NCBI GenBank assembly: GCA_963970005.1
Contig: CAXAMN010026694.1
Span: 609,274 to 673,273, forward strand
Direction: 5' to 3'
Source of the DNA: Durusdinium trenchii
Lineage: Eukaryota > Sar > Dinophyceae > Suessiales > Symbiodiniaceae
Length of the DNA stretch: 64,000 nt
The position numbers and the translations under genes are program-made. The notes under the pieces were generated by a model. The model had not been told where the DNA came from, did no database searches, and saw only the letters and a list, made by a program, of their open reading frames with translations. Shown here one piece after another: positions 48,010 to 59,539 of this stretch. The stretch's first letter is position 1; each line of letters begins with the position of its first letter.

Positions 48010-51000
48010 ATGGCGGACGAATCGAGAGCTACGGAGTCCTCCGCGCTGACCCCGGCCCAAGAAGCCTTTACAGAGCTGCTTGCGCCCATCGGAGCGGTTT
48101 TCACAGTCCAGTCCATGTCTACGTCACATGTAACCAGTGCCTCACATAAAGTGCAGGCTGTCATGCTGATTCTGTTTCTTCTGTGCTTTTGATGCTAGGC
48201 ATGTATTGTGTAGAAGGTACTTTGAGTCGCTTGGCTACTTTGTAGGGAGAAGAGTTTATTTGGGTCATCCTTTCTGAACTCATGGGATCATATTACTTCA
48301 TGTATCTTCCAATCCCACAAACAAAGAGTAAGGTGTGCTTGTGACACTCGCAGGAGGGCAGCTCACCCTGGGAAGTACCTTGGGCTTCGCAGCCGGTGTC
48401 GCTTTGCGCACGGTGGGCCGAGTGGCTGCCGTGGGTGTGGGCTGCACCTTCTGCGTGATCCAAGGCCAAGGGGCTCGGGGGAATTTCCGAGGTGGGAGAC
48501 CTCTAGAACCATCTAGACGAGCATGTTATATAATAAACCTTCTACATAGAACCTCTAGAACCTTCTAGAACCTCTAGAACCTTCTAGAACCTCTAGAACC
48601 TTCTATACAGCTCTCAGGCTTTCTATAATTTGCATGTTGATTGTAGACACAGAATCTGGACTATAGACTATGCCTGTCTATAACCAGCTTACTCAGGTAG
48701 TGGGCGGCTCCGTCGCAGTCGTTGCATGTTAAATATTCATGCAAAGTCTTGGAGATGTTTGTTTGCTGATATAGTATGCATAATGCTTTTTTGCATGCAG
48801 TTGCCTTGGTTACGGCATCCCATCAGTTTGAGCAAGTACACTTCCGTTGCCTTTGGTGTGGCATGCCAAAAACATGGCATTGGATGTGTGTAGTAATTAC
48901 AGCCCTTTGCTTGGCAAGCCACCAACAACGTGGCATAGCTGTGTCACTACTGTGCTTCTCAGAAACCGAAAGACATGTCAGAGCGGCCACAAGAGATGGA
49001 CATCAAAGAAGAAGGCTAGATTTCATGTGTGCACAAAGTTTGCAATCACTGCCGCAAAGCAAACTCTTGTGTCCTAGCCTAGCAACAAAATCAGCAGATA
49101 GTTGTCCTTCCGCTGCATTACGTTGTTTGTCTTTTTGTCCTTTGTTTTTTTTCTTATCAATCCCTTTGTTTCCGTGTCTTTTCATGCTCTTTTTGCTCTC
49201 TTAATATGGTTTATTTTGGTGGGACAAAACCTGTTGCTCTCGACCCTTTTTTGAACGTTACGTTGCTCTTCTCTCCGTTGTTTGTTTAACATTTAAGTCT
49301 ATTCTCTCCATTACATTTAAGTTCAACAGTTCCTTCTTAAGTGTAGCCGCCTTCTTTTCCTTTCCTTTCCTCTCCTTTTTGTCTTCTGTCCTTTCCTTGT
49401 CCTTCATCTTCGTTTGCTTTTCTTTCCTTTGTCTTCCGTGTCCTTTTTGCGATCGCTTCTTTCTCTTTCTTTTTGTATTCCTTCTACCCCACCCAGAAGA
49501 GGTGAATGTAGTAGCGCCAGGTTGCTTTCCAAAGATGAATTGCCAGTCAGTCGGTTGAATTTTTAATGCGTTCTTCTGATTTCCAATTGAAGACTTATGT
49601 TGCCGCCTGTGAATAATTGTTTGCTTATACACATATAGAATACCATAGCTATTTGCATGCTGGGTGCTTCTGAGAGAAGCTGAAGCGTGCACGGGAACCA
49701 GGCGCTTAAAGTTACACTCCTGCCTGGGCTCAGCATGCGCGGGAAAAATCAGTGATAACAATTGGAAACTGTGTTGTTTTCTTACTTTTTCGCGTGTATT
49801 CCTTCCTTCACCTTTCCTTCCGAACCTTCCTTACTTCTGTTTTCTTTTCCTGTTCTTGACTTTCTTCTTCGGTGGATATGGGTTTGCTGAGGTGCATGAC
49901 TTTCATTTTTCACTGTCATCTATGTCATTGTTCTTTGCATATGATAAAGAATGAGGTCATGATGTGTGGTATTGTGTGGTGGTGCAATGTGATTTGTGAT
50001 GGTTGCTGTCGTGGAGCAGGATGGTAGCACATTACAGTGACTAGCCGTGTGCCCATACACCACTCCTAAATTTTATCAAAAGAACATTAAACGTGCAGCC
50101 AACAGCTACCAATGTGGTAAGGTAAAATTAGAAAGCAACCTTGATCACAAAATGGTGGTTTTGTATCGAAAGGTATCCTTTCCAAAGTGTCTCCTGACTT
50201 GGAATCTCAAACTTCGAGTCCACTTACTTGGCCCCATTCATGTCAAGGTTTGGCTTATCACGGCTACATTGAAGTCAATTGGCGAGCACTGGACACCGCG
50301 TCCTTGGGTGGTCGACAGTCAAGGTGTACTTTTGCTTGTCCATCCACATTTTGAACATGACAGTGCTAGACTAGAATGGATCCATACTTTGTTGTGCTTG
50401 ATGCTCACTGTCGTACAGGAGGCCCAATAGGCTAAATGCAAGAAGTTGGAAGAACTGCTCAAAAAATTCATGTGCGTTTGAACCCTAAAGAAGCCTTGTG
50501 ACGACTCGTGTCGGTGCGACAGATGCGACAGGAGAGAGACTACTTGAAATTGCTGGACAAAGACGGTGATGGCCAGGCACAGATCTGATTTGCACCGAAG
50601 CAGCACCCTGTTGTGGAAAAATCTGTGAGCCCGGCGGGCTGCTTTAAGACGGTCCATGCAGTCCAACGGGTTGCTCCAGTCCATCACAGGTGGGTGCAGG
50701 TGATCTTGCGCATGTTTGGCAGAAGACCGTGGATTGTCGGGAGCTCAGCTATGAAAGATTATTGAACGTTATATTCGCATGCACAGCAGGCACTGCATGG
50801 CTGAAATAGGGGCACTGTAAGACTGCTGGAAGAAGGTTGATGCATACAGGAAACTAGAGTGGGCCAAGATGAGCTAGTGTGCAAAAGCTAGGATCGAAGC
50901 CATGCGACCTAATGAAGGCGTCCCTGATAGTCATGAGCTTATTTTTTGCATTGGAATCCTGGAATGCTGGCAAAATATTGCGATTGGTTGCATATGCTGC

Positions 51001-51467
51001 GACATCCTCCCGCTTTCGACAAGAACATATCATAATATGAGCATCCGACAAAACTTCCGTACATACTTTAGTAATGACCTGCCTTAAGTATGTCTGTCAA
51101 ACACTTGCATGACCGATATTCCTTGATTGAAAGTACAGTAGCTCATCGCCTGCATTCCAAAACAAAACACTAGAAACCGATAAGGGCCAACCAAAAATTT
51201 TTTTGCAGCGGACAGGTTCTACCATATATATATATATCAAACCAGAGGAATTTATGAACGGAGATTCAATATGAAGCCCTTGAAGGTGTTGGCTGCTCAT
51301 ATGAAGAAACAAAGTCAGTCTTGAAGCGGGTCTAAGCCAGCGGGTAACTTCATTCTCCAGGTCTAGCCTTCAATCTTCCAGCTGGCATGGGCTTCACTGC
51401 TGGTTTGGCCTATGGCTTGGGCGCATCTGCAAGCACTTCTTGGCGTCTTTCCTTAGCAGAGTCTTAG
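48010..51467 (+). CDS. FUN14-domain membrane protein
   Basis: FUN14 proteins are small Gly-rich membrane proteins; animal FUNDC1 is a mitophagy receptor in the outer mitochondrial membrane. Exons: 48010-48091 (MADESRATESSALTPAQEAF, to ELLAPI), 48354-48464 (GQLTLGSTLGFAAGVALRTV, GRVAAVGVGCTFCVIQ), 50248-50297 (GLAYHGYIEVNWRALDT), 50431-50471 (AKCKKLEELLKKF), 50537-50576 (DYLKLLDKDGDGQ), 51361-51467 (LAFNLPAGMGFTAGLAYGLG, TAG). The helices, the GYI-V-W motif, the Asp-rich LDKDGDG segment and the final LP-G-GFTAG helix follow the order seen in plant and algal members. One small exon between 50577 and 51360 is unresolved by phase. The first donor is GA, the second and third GC. The start ATG is clear and the upstream sequence is non-coding. 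No obvious LC3-interacting motif is seen in the N-terminus. Confidence 0.87.
48545..48608. repeat. ttctagaacctctagaacc tandem repeat
   Basis: Three to four copies of a 19-base unit containing the palindrome TCTAGA, in an intron of the FUN14 gene. Confidence 0.9.
49105..49480. repeat. Polypyrimidine tract
   Basis: T/C-rich run (cctttcctttcctctcc and similar) in the long FUN14 intron. A 167-codon Lys/Glu-rich ORF on the minus strand (49258-49761) is the complement of this tract and not supported as a gene. Confidence 0.85.
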
Positions 51468-51589
51468 CAGCATGGGGAAAGGCTATTATGTATACGAGTA
51501 TACAGAAGTATACAGAAGTCTTGAAGTCTCCCTGCCTTCCTCCGATCTAACCGGGCCTGAGAAGTCTGACCAACAACTCTTCCAAAGGC

Positions 51590-51845
51590 AACCTGCTTAT
51601 TCATTTTGGTGCCATTTTGAAGCCAGACCGAGACACACTTGGCTTGGTCCAACGGTCAGACCTCTGGACACCGAGCGAGGCAGGTTTGGCGCCCCGGCTT
51701 TTGGCCGGGCGCATGCTGTTGGGCCTCGGTGCGACGGGTTCGCCAGCAGCAGTCACAGGGCTCTACACTTGGTGGCATGGGCCCAGCCAGGCGAAGACGG
51801 ACGGCACCGACGAGACCGTGGGTCTAACATGGTTTGATGCATGTG
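51590..51845 (+). CDS. Candidate exon, possible membrane segment, unknown
   Basis: Just after the FUN14 stop a frame reads LKPDRDTLGLVQRSDLWTPS, then APRLLAGRMLLGLGATGSPA and a polar end with DGTDETVG. A hydrophobic helix is likely. Two other + frames are also open here (62 and 121 codons), so the frame is a judgement from composition. A neighbouring stretch at 51,960-52,012 (FACSWCVAMTIGIVNSE) may be the next exon. Family unknown. Confidence 0.35.
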
Positions 51846-51849
51846 TCTA

Positions 51850-53501
51850 GCATGGTCTAACCTGAGTCCTCCAATACAGGAGAGTCCACTGTCCACTGGT
51901 GAGAGATTGTTGGTTTGTGCTTTTGTCGGTCGGTGGCACAGGGGGGTGGTTGCTTAGTGTTTGCGTGCTCCTGGTGTGTGGCCATGACCATTGGCATCGT
52001 CAACTCTGAGGTACGCCCTGGCTACTGCCGCAGTTATCTTTTAGGTGAGCCTGAAGAGAACTGCACATGGCCTGAAAGTCTTGCCAAGATGAGGCGATCT
52101 GCTGCATAAACAAAGATGAGCCTTCTCCTTTGGCAAACAAAGTCCTTTGGCAGTTTCAAACTGTTTCAGCCAATCCTGCCAAGTGGGGAAAAGGAAGGCG
52201 CAAATTCAATGTGCCAACTGTAGAGAGTGTTTTTCTACCATTGTTGAAGCAAGAAAGACTTGCATTTCTTTGTTTAGGGACCAAACAAGTTGTCAAAGGA
52301 GGAAGCTGTTCCTTCTGCGAGATCGATTTTATTTGCAGTGCAAAGGCTTTGTCCTTTTGCAGACAATTGGAGGTACCGAACGGACCCACCAGTACAGCGC
52401 ACTCGGAGGTGCAAAACGAACTTGTGAGGATCTCAAAAAGGAGCCTGCCAGTGCCGCCAGGGAGACTTGCACATCACCAGTATTGCGACGTATTGCGACC
52501 TTTTTTGCGTTTGGACGTTTTATTGTGAAGTGTGACAAGCAGATGCTAGCTACCAGGCTGAAATCGAAAGCTTCTCTTCAGTGCTGGCACCACCTGAGAC
52601 TTACGGACCGCTTCTGGAGCTCCATTTCAAAGTTTGGAACATGTTTAGTAAAACGTTTTGGCCCAACGACTCCCTATACTACATACATACACTACACAGA
52701 AGAGAGGTCGTAAGGTGTGCGAAGGGTCAGCATGGTCAGCATGATGAGTTCAGAGCACAATAGCGCAGCTGAATTGAAACAATGGTATATACTTGCATAT
52801 ACTTGCCATTTGCTGGTTGGATGGTTGTACAGATTGAAGAGTCGGAAGACTGGATATATATATATATGTCCTACAACACGAAAAGATCTGGTCGTAACTT
52901 CCAAAACTTTTGGATGACCTCAGAGTGGAAAGAGCGCTATAGATTCCTCTAGATAGTTATATTGTATTGTCTTTTATATGGTGTCCTTCTGTGCTTGGAG
53001 GCCACAGCATTTGAGGACACAAAGCAATGCCCATGGGCCAAGAGCCGCAAGAATGGGTGAGAGTTTTGCTACTCGTAGCGTCCTTGTTACTACTGTAGTA
53101 GCGATGGCCTCCAGTAGTTTCTTGCTACTAGTTGCAACTCGTTCACGACATCCGATGGCGACAGTGTAGCCCTGAGCTTGTAATGCCATGCCCCTAAGCC
53201 AAGATGACTTTGGCTTTGTCTCTTGGATGCAACTGCTGAACTGACCATGACACATTTTTGGGTCAATTCGTCAGTGTGAGATTGTCGAACAATTTCTTGC
53301 CTCACTCAAAGCGCACCAAGTCCATCATATCCACAATGTTTCTCTCAAATCGCGTCAAGAAACACAAGGCTTCTGGTGAACATGTACCATTCAACTTACT
53401 TCTATCTATACATACTGTACATATAATATATATTATATACAGCATGTGTACTGTATTGAGTTGTGAAATGTTGTGAACACTGTTTTCTGTGCCATTGGTA
53501 G
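51850..53501. other. Spacer with competing ORFs
   Basis: Overlapping + ORFs of 132 and 188 codons at 52130-52713 have no recognisable domain and no good splice evidence. Copies of the ctactag / ggaggccatcgc repeats, in reverse orientation, lie at 53065-53135. Confidence 0.3.
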
Positions 53502-53633
53502 ATGGGTTCTCCAACTCAAGGGCCGTGCGCCGTGGCGAAGCCGTTTGAAGAACATGGGCTTGTGTCGACCACAGCCGCAGATTGGCACCGCGTCTCGGCC
53601 GCAGTCGCAAATCTCGCAATTCCCAGTGGTTAG
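53502..53633 (+). CDS. Candidate exon or short ORF, unknown
   Basis: ATG at 53502 opens a frame MGSPTQGPCAVAKPFEEHGL followed by VSTTAADWHRVSAAVANLAI, ending TAG at 53633. Composition is strongly protein-like compared with the alternative frames. It may be an exon with an upstream acceptor at 53501. No family recognised. Confidence 0.35.
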   Translation: MGSPTQGPCAVAKPFEEHGLVSTTAADWHRVSAAVANLAIPSG

Positions 53634-53819
53634 CATTGTACAATTTACGCACTGTTTTTTGTCAGACTCATTGGGGATTGCAGACCCACGCCAGTTGGAA
53701 TAGCTTAGGCCATTTGGGATACGACCCCTGAAAGAGAACCACGTGTTCGCGGAAGTGACGCTGCGAGGAGAGACATGCATGGGAGGTCTCATGCTGTGCA
53801 GAAAGAATACAGAAGAGGT

Positions 53820-54475
53820 GCTTTGTCAGCACAAGAGCCTTACTACTAGGAGCAAGGACGCTACTAGCAACAAAGGGCGTCGCTACTAGTACTAGGAGCC
53901 AAGGACGCTACTAGTAACAAAGAACATCGCTACTAGGAGCAAGGATGCTACTAGTAACGAAGGGCGTCGCTACTAGTACTAGGAGCCAAGGACGCTACTA
54001 GTAACAAAGAACATCGCTACTAGGAGCAAGGATGCTACTAGTAACGAAGGGCATCGCTACCAAGAGCAAGGACGCTACTAGTAACAAAGGGCATCGCTGC
54101 TATGAGGAAGGACGCCACTAGTAACAAGGGGCATCGCTACTAGGAGCAAAGACGCTACTAGCAACAAAGGGCGTCGCTACTAGGAGCAAGGACGCTACTA
54201 GTAACAAAGGGCATCGCTACTAAGAGGAAGGACGCTACTCGTAACAAAGGGCATCGCCACTAGGAGCAAGGACGCTACTAGAAAAAAGGGCATCGCTACT
54301 AGGAGCAAGGAAACTACTAGTAACAAAGGGCATCGCTACTAGGAGCAAGGACGCTACTAGTAAGAAAGGGGATCACTACTAGAAGCAAGGATGCTACCAG
54401 TAACAAAGGGCATCGCTACTAGGAGCAAGGAAACTACTAGTATTAAAGGGCATCGCTTCTAGGAGAAAGGACGAT
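53820..54475. repeat. Tandem array of the 40-bp ctactag unit
   Basis: About 16 degenerate copies of a unit near 40 bases: 'ctactaggagcaaggacgct' followed by 'actagtaacaaagggcatcg'. Each unit contains ACTAGT, a perfect palindrome. The right end is interrupted by the MITE-like element at 54476. Isolated copies of the same unit occur throughout the window. Confidence 0.95.
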
Positions 54476-54884
54476 ACCCTGAGGATCCGATATTGAAAAA
54501 TACCAATCTTACGATTGGTCCCAAAAATTGTTCAATAATATTGAACATGGTCAACTTGGGAGCCTAAGAATTCAATATCATGATCAATATAATATTGGTC
54601 ATGATATTGGTCAATATTGATCGTGGAGATCCGGTGGAGTTCTTGTGGAGTTCCTGTGGAGTTTGGAATCCTGTGGAGATCCTGTGGAGTTCCTTTTGAC
54701 ATTGATATTGGTCTTGATATTGGTTGTAATATTGGTCTTGATATTGATCATGATATTGGTCGATATTGATCAAACATATGGATTATTTTTCAATGAAAAA
54801 AACAATCCTGCGACTGAAAAAATCAAGTTCAGTATTATTGTTGTTTTTGCGATATTTATTTTTTCAATATCGGATCCTCAGGGT
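54476..54884. mobile_element. MITE-like element with 25-bp terminal inverted repeats
   Basis: The left end CCCTGAGGATCCGATATTGA (54477-54496, extending to 54501) is repeated as an exact reverse complement at the right end (54860-54884). The 409-base body is AT-rich, has no ORF, and is itself full of short inverted and direct repeats ('gatattggtcaatattgatc', 'gtggagttcctgtggagttt'). It is inserted in the ctactag array. No clear target-site duplication is visible. Non-autonomous DNA transposons (MITEs) have this form; the superfamily cannot be named. Confidence 0.7.
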
Positions 54885-57800
54885 GCTATCTCACAATTAA
54901 CAGACGAGAGTCAGATGCCGGAGGCCCATTGTTGCTTGCAGTTTCCTGGGTCGTTGTCCTTCGCTGCTGAGGAGCCAATTGGATTCAAAGTTCTATCCCA
55001 AGGATGGGTCGCACATCTTCGTTCAACGAAAACAATCGAAGAGGGATTCTTGCAAGGACATTCGCGTTGGCGTACCTAGCAGCTACTAACATGACAAACG
55101 TATGTAGACAGAAGTAGGTGCGCAATGCTATGCAATGCTGCACAGAAGTCAACAAAGTCCACCTCTCGTGTAGCACAAAGACTTGTGTTGATTTCTCAAT
55201 GTTGGTGAGGAGGCAATCTCCAGTCGTCCATTGAAGCGTCCGAAGACCCCACCAAACCGGGTGGACAAGGTGGAGGCATGGTTCTGCGATGAAAGCTACT
55301 GTAGATTTTGAGTCTTCTCATTGATTTGCCTTTTAACACACTCTCACACACATGCACTTCCACTTATACAATCTTACTTACACTTGTCAGAACCAGACTC
55401 AACTCACATGGTCCCAGGGTTTGGAGACAGATGGAGACCTAACCGGGCCGACATGAGTTTGTTTCGGTGCGGGTACAATGTCAAGATCACTTCAGGTCAC
55501 TCCTCAAACATGTTTGCAAGCAGGAGCCTCCAGTGTCACTCCCGGCTTACGCTTTAACACGAGACAAGGTTCGGTTGGACTAGGTGGTCTTCTTTCCTTT
55601 AGCCATCAATTTATCAGCCTTTTTGCCCCGCTTGGCTCAGACTTTCTGTCAGTACCCATGTACATCGATGTACCACGTGTGTCCTCCAATCAGGGCATCG
55701 CAAGAATTGACCACATCCCGATGAAGCAGAGGGCTTTGCATGATACATCAAAACGGTGTTTCCCTTGGGCTCGGGCGCCCAGGAGAACGGTGCGTGGTTT
55801 GCAGAGCCTGCCATGCGTATTGAAACAGATACAAGAGCATGCACAACTTATGCGGGCCAACCCAAGCATCCCGTGACATCGCGACATTTTGAAGAAGGAA
55901 ATGGTTCGTCCACAACTCACGCTACTGATCTATACGTTTGTATAAACAATCGGTTTTCGGTTTTTGCATCGACAATTTACGCACGCAACACCATTATGAA
56001 TTATGAATAACAGGATGCATCATGATGTCATTTTTTTTAGTGAATAAACTTGTTTGTTCCTCTCCCCTTTTTCAACAACCAAAGCAACAAACTGTACACA
56101 GGAATCACAGGGAGCCCAAGACTCGCTTGATAAATCTTGATGCACCCCCATTTTGCCTTGAATCTGCGATGCAAAACCCTGGCACGTTGAAGATCTCTTT
56201 TTGGTGCAGTCACATGCCTCACATTCGTTTAGCGAGCCAGTTTGAGGCCAGAAGCCAACTCACCGGATACGAGAACCCAGTGCAGTGGGAAGAGGACTTG
56301 GATTGGTCTTCGGACTAATTCCAGAGACTGGGAAACAGAGATCAGAGATCCAAATTGACCGAACGACCAGAGAATGCAGAGCAAACTACCAGATCATCAG
56401 CTCAGGAGCCCATCCCTGGACAGCGCCCCTCACATCCAGTGTCAGCCAATGGTCCCGTTGGTGAGGAGCTTGGCAAAATCTTGGGGGAGGTCTACTCTCA
56501 GCACAGGTCTTCGTAGCAGGTATTTGTTTCAAAAGCTTTCATGTTCGTTTGACATCATACTATTCCTTCCTTCCATGTTCACCTTTTGCAAGCTTCGTCT
56601 AGTCTCATGTCATGAGTTTGCACTACTTGCACAACAAGTTCGTAGTCTCATGTGGTCTCCATTCAGCTTGACAGGTAAACATTCTACCCTTGTTAGGAGT
56701 TGAATCCATGTTAATGTTTTTACCTTGGGCTTACGAGGAATGCTCGACAACAACCTGCTTCGCCTTTGCTGTCCCTATATCTTCAATTCCTCTGAAAAAG
56801 ATCCGTGCAAGAAACCTGTCATTCCAGGGACTTTTAGGGATGAGTCCAGTCCGATCATGTTGATCTTGGATTGTGAATCCAGGGATCAGTGCATTTCGTT
56901 GCATACATACAGTAACAGAAATCCGTCTTTGGGTAATGAATTTCGTTGCATTTCTTCACGTTTTGATTATGGGCTTCTGGCTCGTACTCGACCAGCAGAG
57001 CCTGCGGGCGGGTCTTCCAGGTGTGGAACACCGAAGATGTTTCCCTGAGAAGCAACTGCCTTCAGGGTTTGAGTCCCAGAACTTGACAAACTCGGTTGGA
57101 GCAATCGGACGCTACGAACGGGGCTCCTGGCATCGCTACTAGTAACAAGAAGCTACTCCTGGCCTTACTACTAGGAGCAAGGAAGCTACTAGTAGCTATG
57201 TGCTACTAGGACCTTTTCGCGCGCGCGCGAAACAGAGGTGAGCAGAGATGAACACATGTACCGAAGCTGGTCTTATCATGTCTTATCCTATGAGCCGCTC
57301 ATAGCAGGGGTTCTGGGAGTTTTCTGGACCGGTTTTCTTCGAGACAAGTCCAATCGACTCAATATTCCACTGCTAAGTTTCCCTTTGCTGCTGTGAAGTA
57401 TGGCTTGATCTTGGAATCTCGGATTTGGGATGATTTGGGTTCAAACAAAGTCCAGGATGATTTATGTTGTCAGGATCCCACCACCAGCGCTTTGCAAGGC
57501 AAGCTGGAACCAATTTTGGCCGCACGATTTCGTGGCGGACCCATGGAACATCTACTGTATAAAGCATACGTCCTCTACACAGTACGCAGCCATAACTCAG
57601 CTAAGGAGCTAGTCCCTTGATGTTACGTGAGCATTTCTTGGGCATGGGCCCCATGTGGGTTGTCATGCATTGACAAGACCGGACCTGACCTGATCTGATC
57701 CATTGCTTGCTTTGCACCACGGCCAGCCCCCCTTCGGCTCTGAATGGGGTGGTTGGGCCTTGCCGGGGTTCCCGGAAACAGACGTTCGGTGCAGCGAAAC

Positions 57801-58324
57801 AGCGATTCACACTTCGGCTTTTAGAGGACTCTTGGATTGGTTTCGCGCATATATATATATATGTATAGATCGCCAAGTCATGCCTAGCCCTGGCCTTTGA
57901 CTCTCCGTATGTAGACAGGCTAAATTGCAAACTTCCTTTTACATAAGTGCAGCACAGCTTTTCTTGGGTGCTCCAGCATGAGAGCTTAGAGCAGTCTTGG
58001 CTTCAGCAAGTAGAATTCTTGTCAGCACACATATTCTGAAATCACTCCACAGCCAAGTCGAGTCCAAGTGCCCTTGCAACAGCACTAGGAATGGTGCTCC
58101 TGGACGTGGACCTTTGCAACAACCATGGGATTCCCTCAGAGGTGCCAATGAGGAGCTTGCCGAGGTCAAAGCTTGCGTCCTTTTGTGATGAGCCTGCTTC
58201 ATAAGTTGTTCCCGGGATCTCAGGATCTTAAACAATCAACTTCCCCTGAGTTCCCCCCAAAAGTAGTAGCAGTGCCAGTGGCAGTGGCAGTGGCCGTGGC
58301 CGTGGCCGTGGCCGTGGCCGTGGC

Positions 58325-58369
<45 letters not shown>

Positions 58370-59539
58370 CGTAGTGGTAGTGGTAGTGGTAGTGGTCGTG
58401 GTGGTGGTAGTGGTGGTAGTGGTGGTAGTCGTGATAGTAGTGATAGTAGTGGTAGTAGTGGTAGTAGTGGTAGTAGTTTAGTAGTGGTAGTGGTAGTGGT
58501 AGTGGTAGTCGTAGTCGTAGTCGTAGTGGTAGTCGTAGTGGTAGTGGTAGTGGTTAGTAGTAGTAGTAGTAGCAGTAGTAGTAGTTCTAGCCCAGATGTA
58601 ACCAAGGACTCCAAAGCGAAGCAATAGCACAGCAACAAAGAAGCAAGCTCAGATATTTTCCCAGCGCTCCAAGTTTGCCCATTATTCCCACCCCCTTAAA
58701 CCGTATATAATTCACGTCCCTTGAAAAAACATGTTTGGAGGGAATGAACTCTATGAATTTTGAGGAGTGCTCTTGAAAGAGGTTTTCATGTCAAAGTTGC
58801 AGAACTCAAGCAGAGGTTAAGCAAGGGTCTTTAAGGGAAGCAATAGCTGAATAGAATAACTTCAGAGGTGCTGGCTGTAGAGGTGGTTGTTTCGGTGGCG
58901 GTGGTGGATTCATTTCAAGCTAAACCAACCAACAAATCTGAATTTCCAAACTGTCAGTTTGGGCACAGCTTTTCATTACTTGTCCCCTTTGATTGTTGAG
59001 GATACAACAATATAGTGCTCTTTGGCATGCCCATACAAATGACTTTACCTTTCTACTATGTCACTGTGCCAAAGGCCAGACATTTAGTTGCAGCGCCAGC
59101 CAACCTGAGCAAACCAAAATTACTATATAGATTGTGCTAGTGATGATACTATATGATACTGATAATTGCACGGTCAGAACATTTCGCATTCAGTTGTGCA
59201 CGCGTGCACCAACATTGGCTGTATCGGTTTCGTCCATCAATGTCGCAAGCGCGCAGCCACAAAGGAGCGGGAAGAACGTTTTTGCGATGCGCGTACCAAG
59301 CGTTTTCCAGAGATGAAGTGATGCCGACACTTTTGCTTGAGTACCACTATGCTTTCGTTTTCGCTTGCAGAATTGCAGAGCTTTTTGGCATTTTGGTTTG
59401 CTAATAGTCTCTGGGTACAGATATTTTGGTCCGCCTGATGCACTCATGTTGGCTATCTCGAGGACTTTGAAACACCTGTCTAGTCCTGTTCTTCACCTGT
59501 GTAGTGATAGGTGTGATAGGTGTGATTGTCGTCAGCCAG
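54885..59539. other. Sparse region with isolated exon candidates
   Basis: Protein-like + stretches without a confirmed chain: 54,968-55,080 (FYPKDGSHIFVQRKQSKRDS), 56,128-56,318 (NLDAPPFCLESAMQNPGTLK, LTGYENPVQWEEDLDWSSD to TAA), 57,393-57,620 (YGLILESRIWDDLG) and 57,715-57,790 (HGQPPFGSEWGGWALPGF). A ctactag repeat group lies at 57,120-57,200, followed by cgcgcgcgcg at 57,219. Everything else appears non-coding. Confidence 0.3.
58262..58592. repeat. GTA/GTG minisatellite
   Basis: gtggccgtggcc, then (GTA)n, then (GTAGTG)n and (GTAGTC)n. It yields poly-Val and poly-Thr/Leu frames of 100-136 codons that are not genes. Confidence 0.95.

Noticed and set aside
49258-49761. 167-codon Lys/Glu-rich minus ORF resembling a coiled-coil protein
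   Set aside because: It is the complement of a polypyrimidine tract inside the FUN14 intron.
52147-52713. 188-codon + ORF as an intronless gene
   Set aside because: A second + frame is open across most of it, composition is uneven, and no domain or splice chain was recognised.
53820-54475. CRISPR-like array
   Set aside because: Units are about 40 bases head to tail, but no unique spacers of constant length alternate with an exact repeat. This is a eukaryotic tandem repeat.
58173-58638. Poly-Val and poly-Thr/Leu ORFs
   Set aside because: Products of the GTA/GTG minisatellite.
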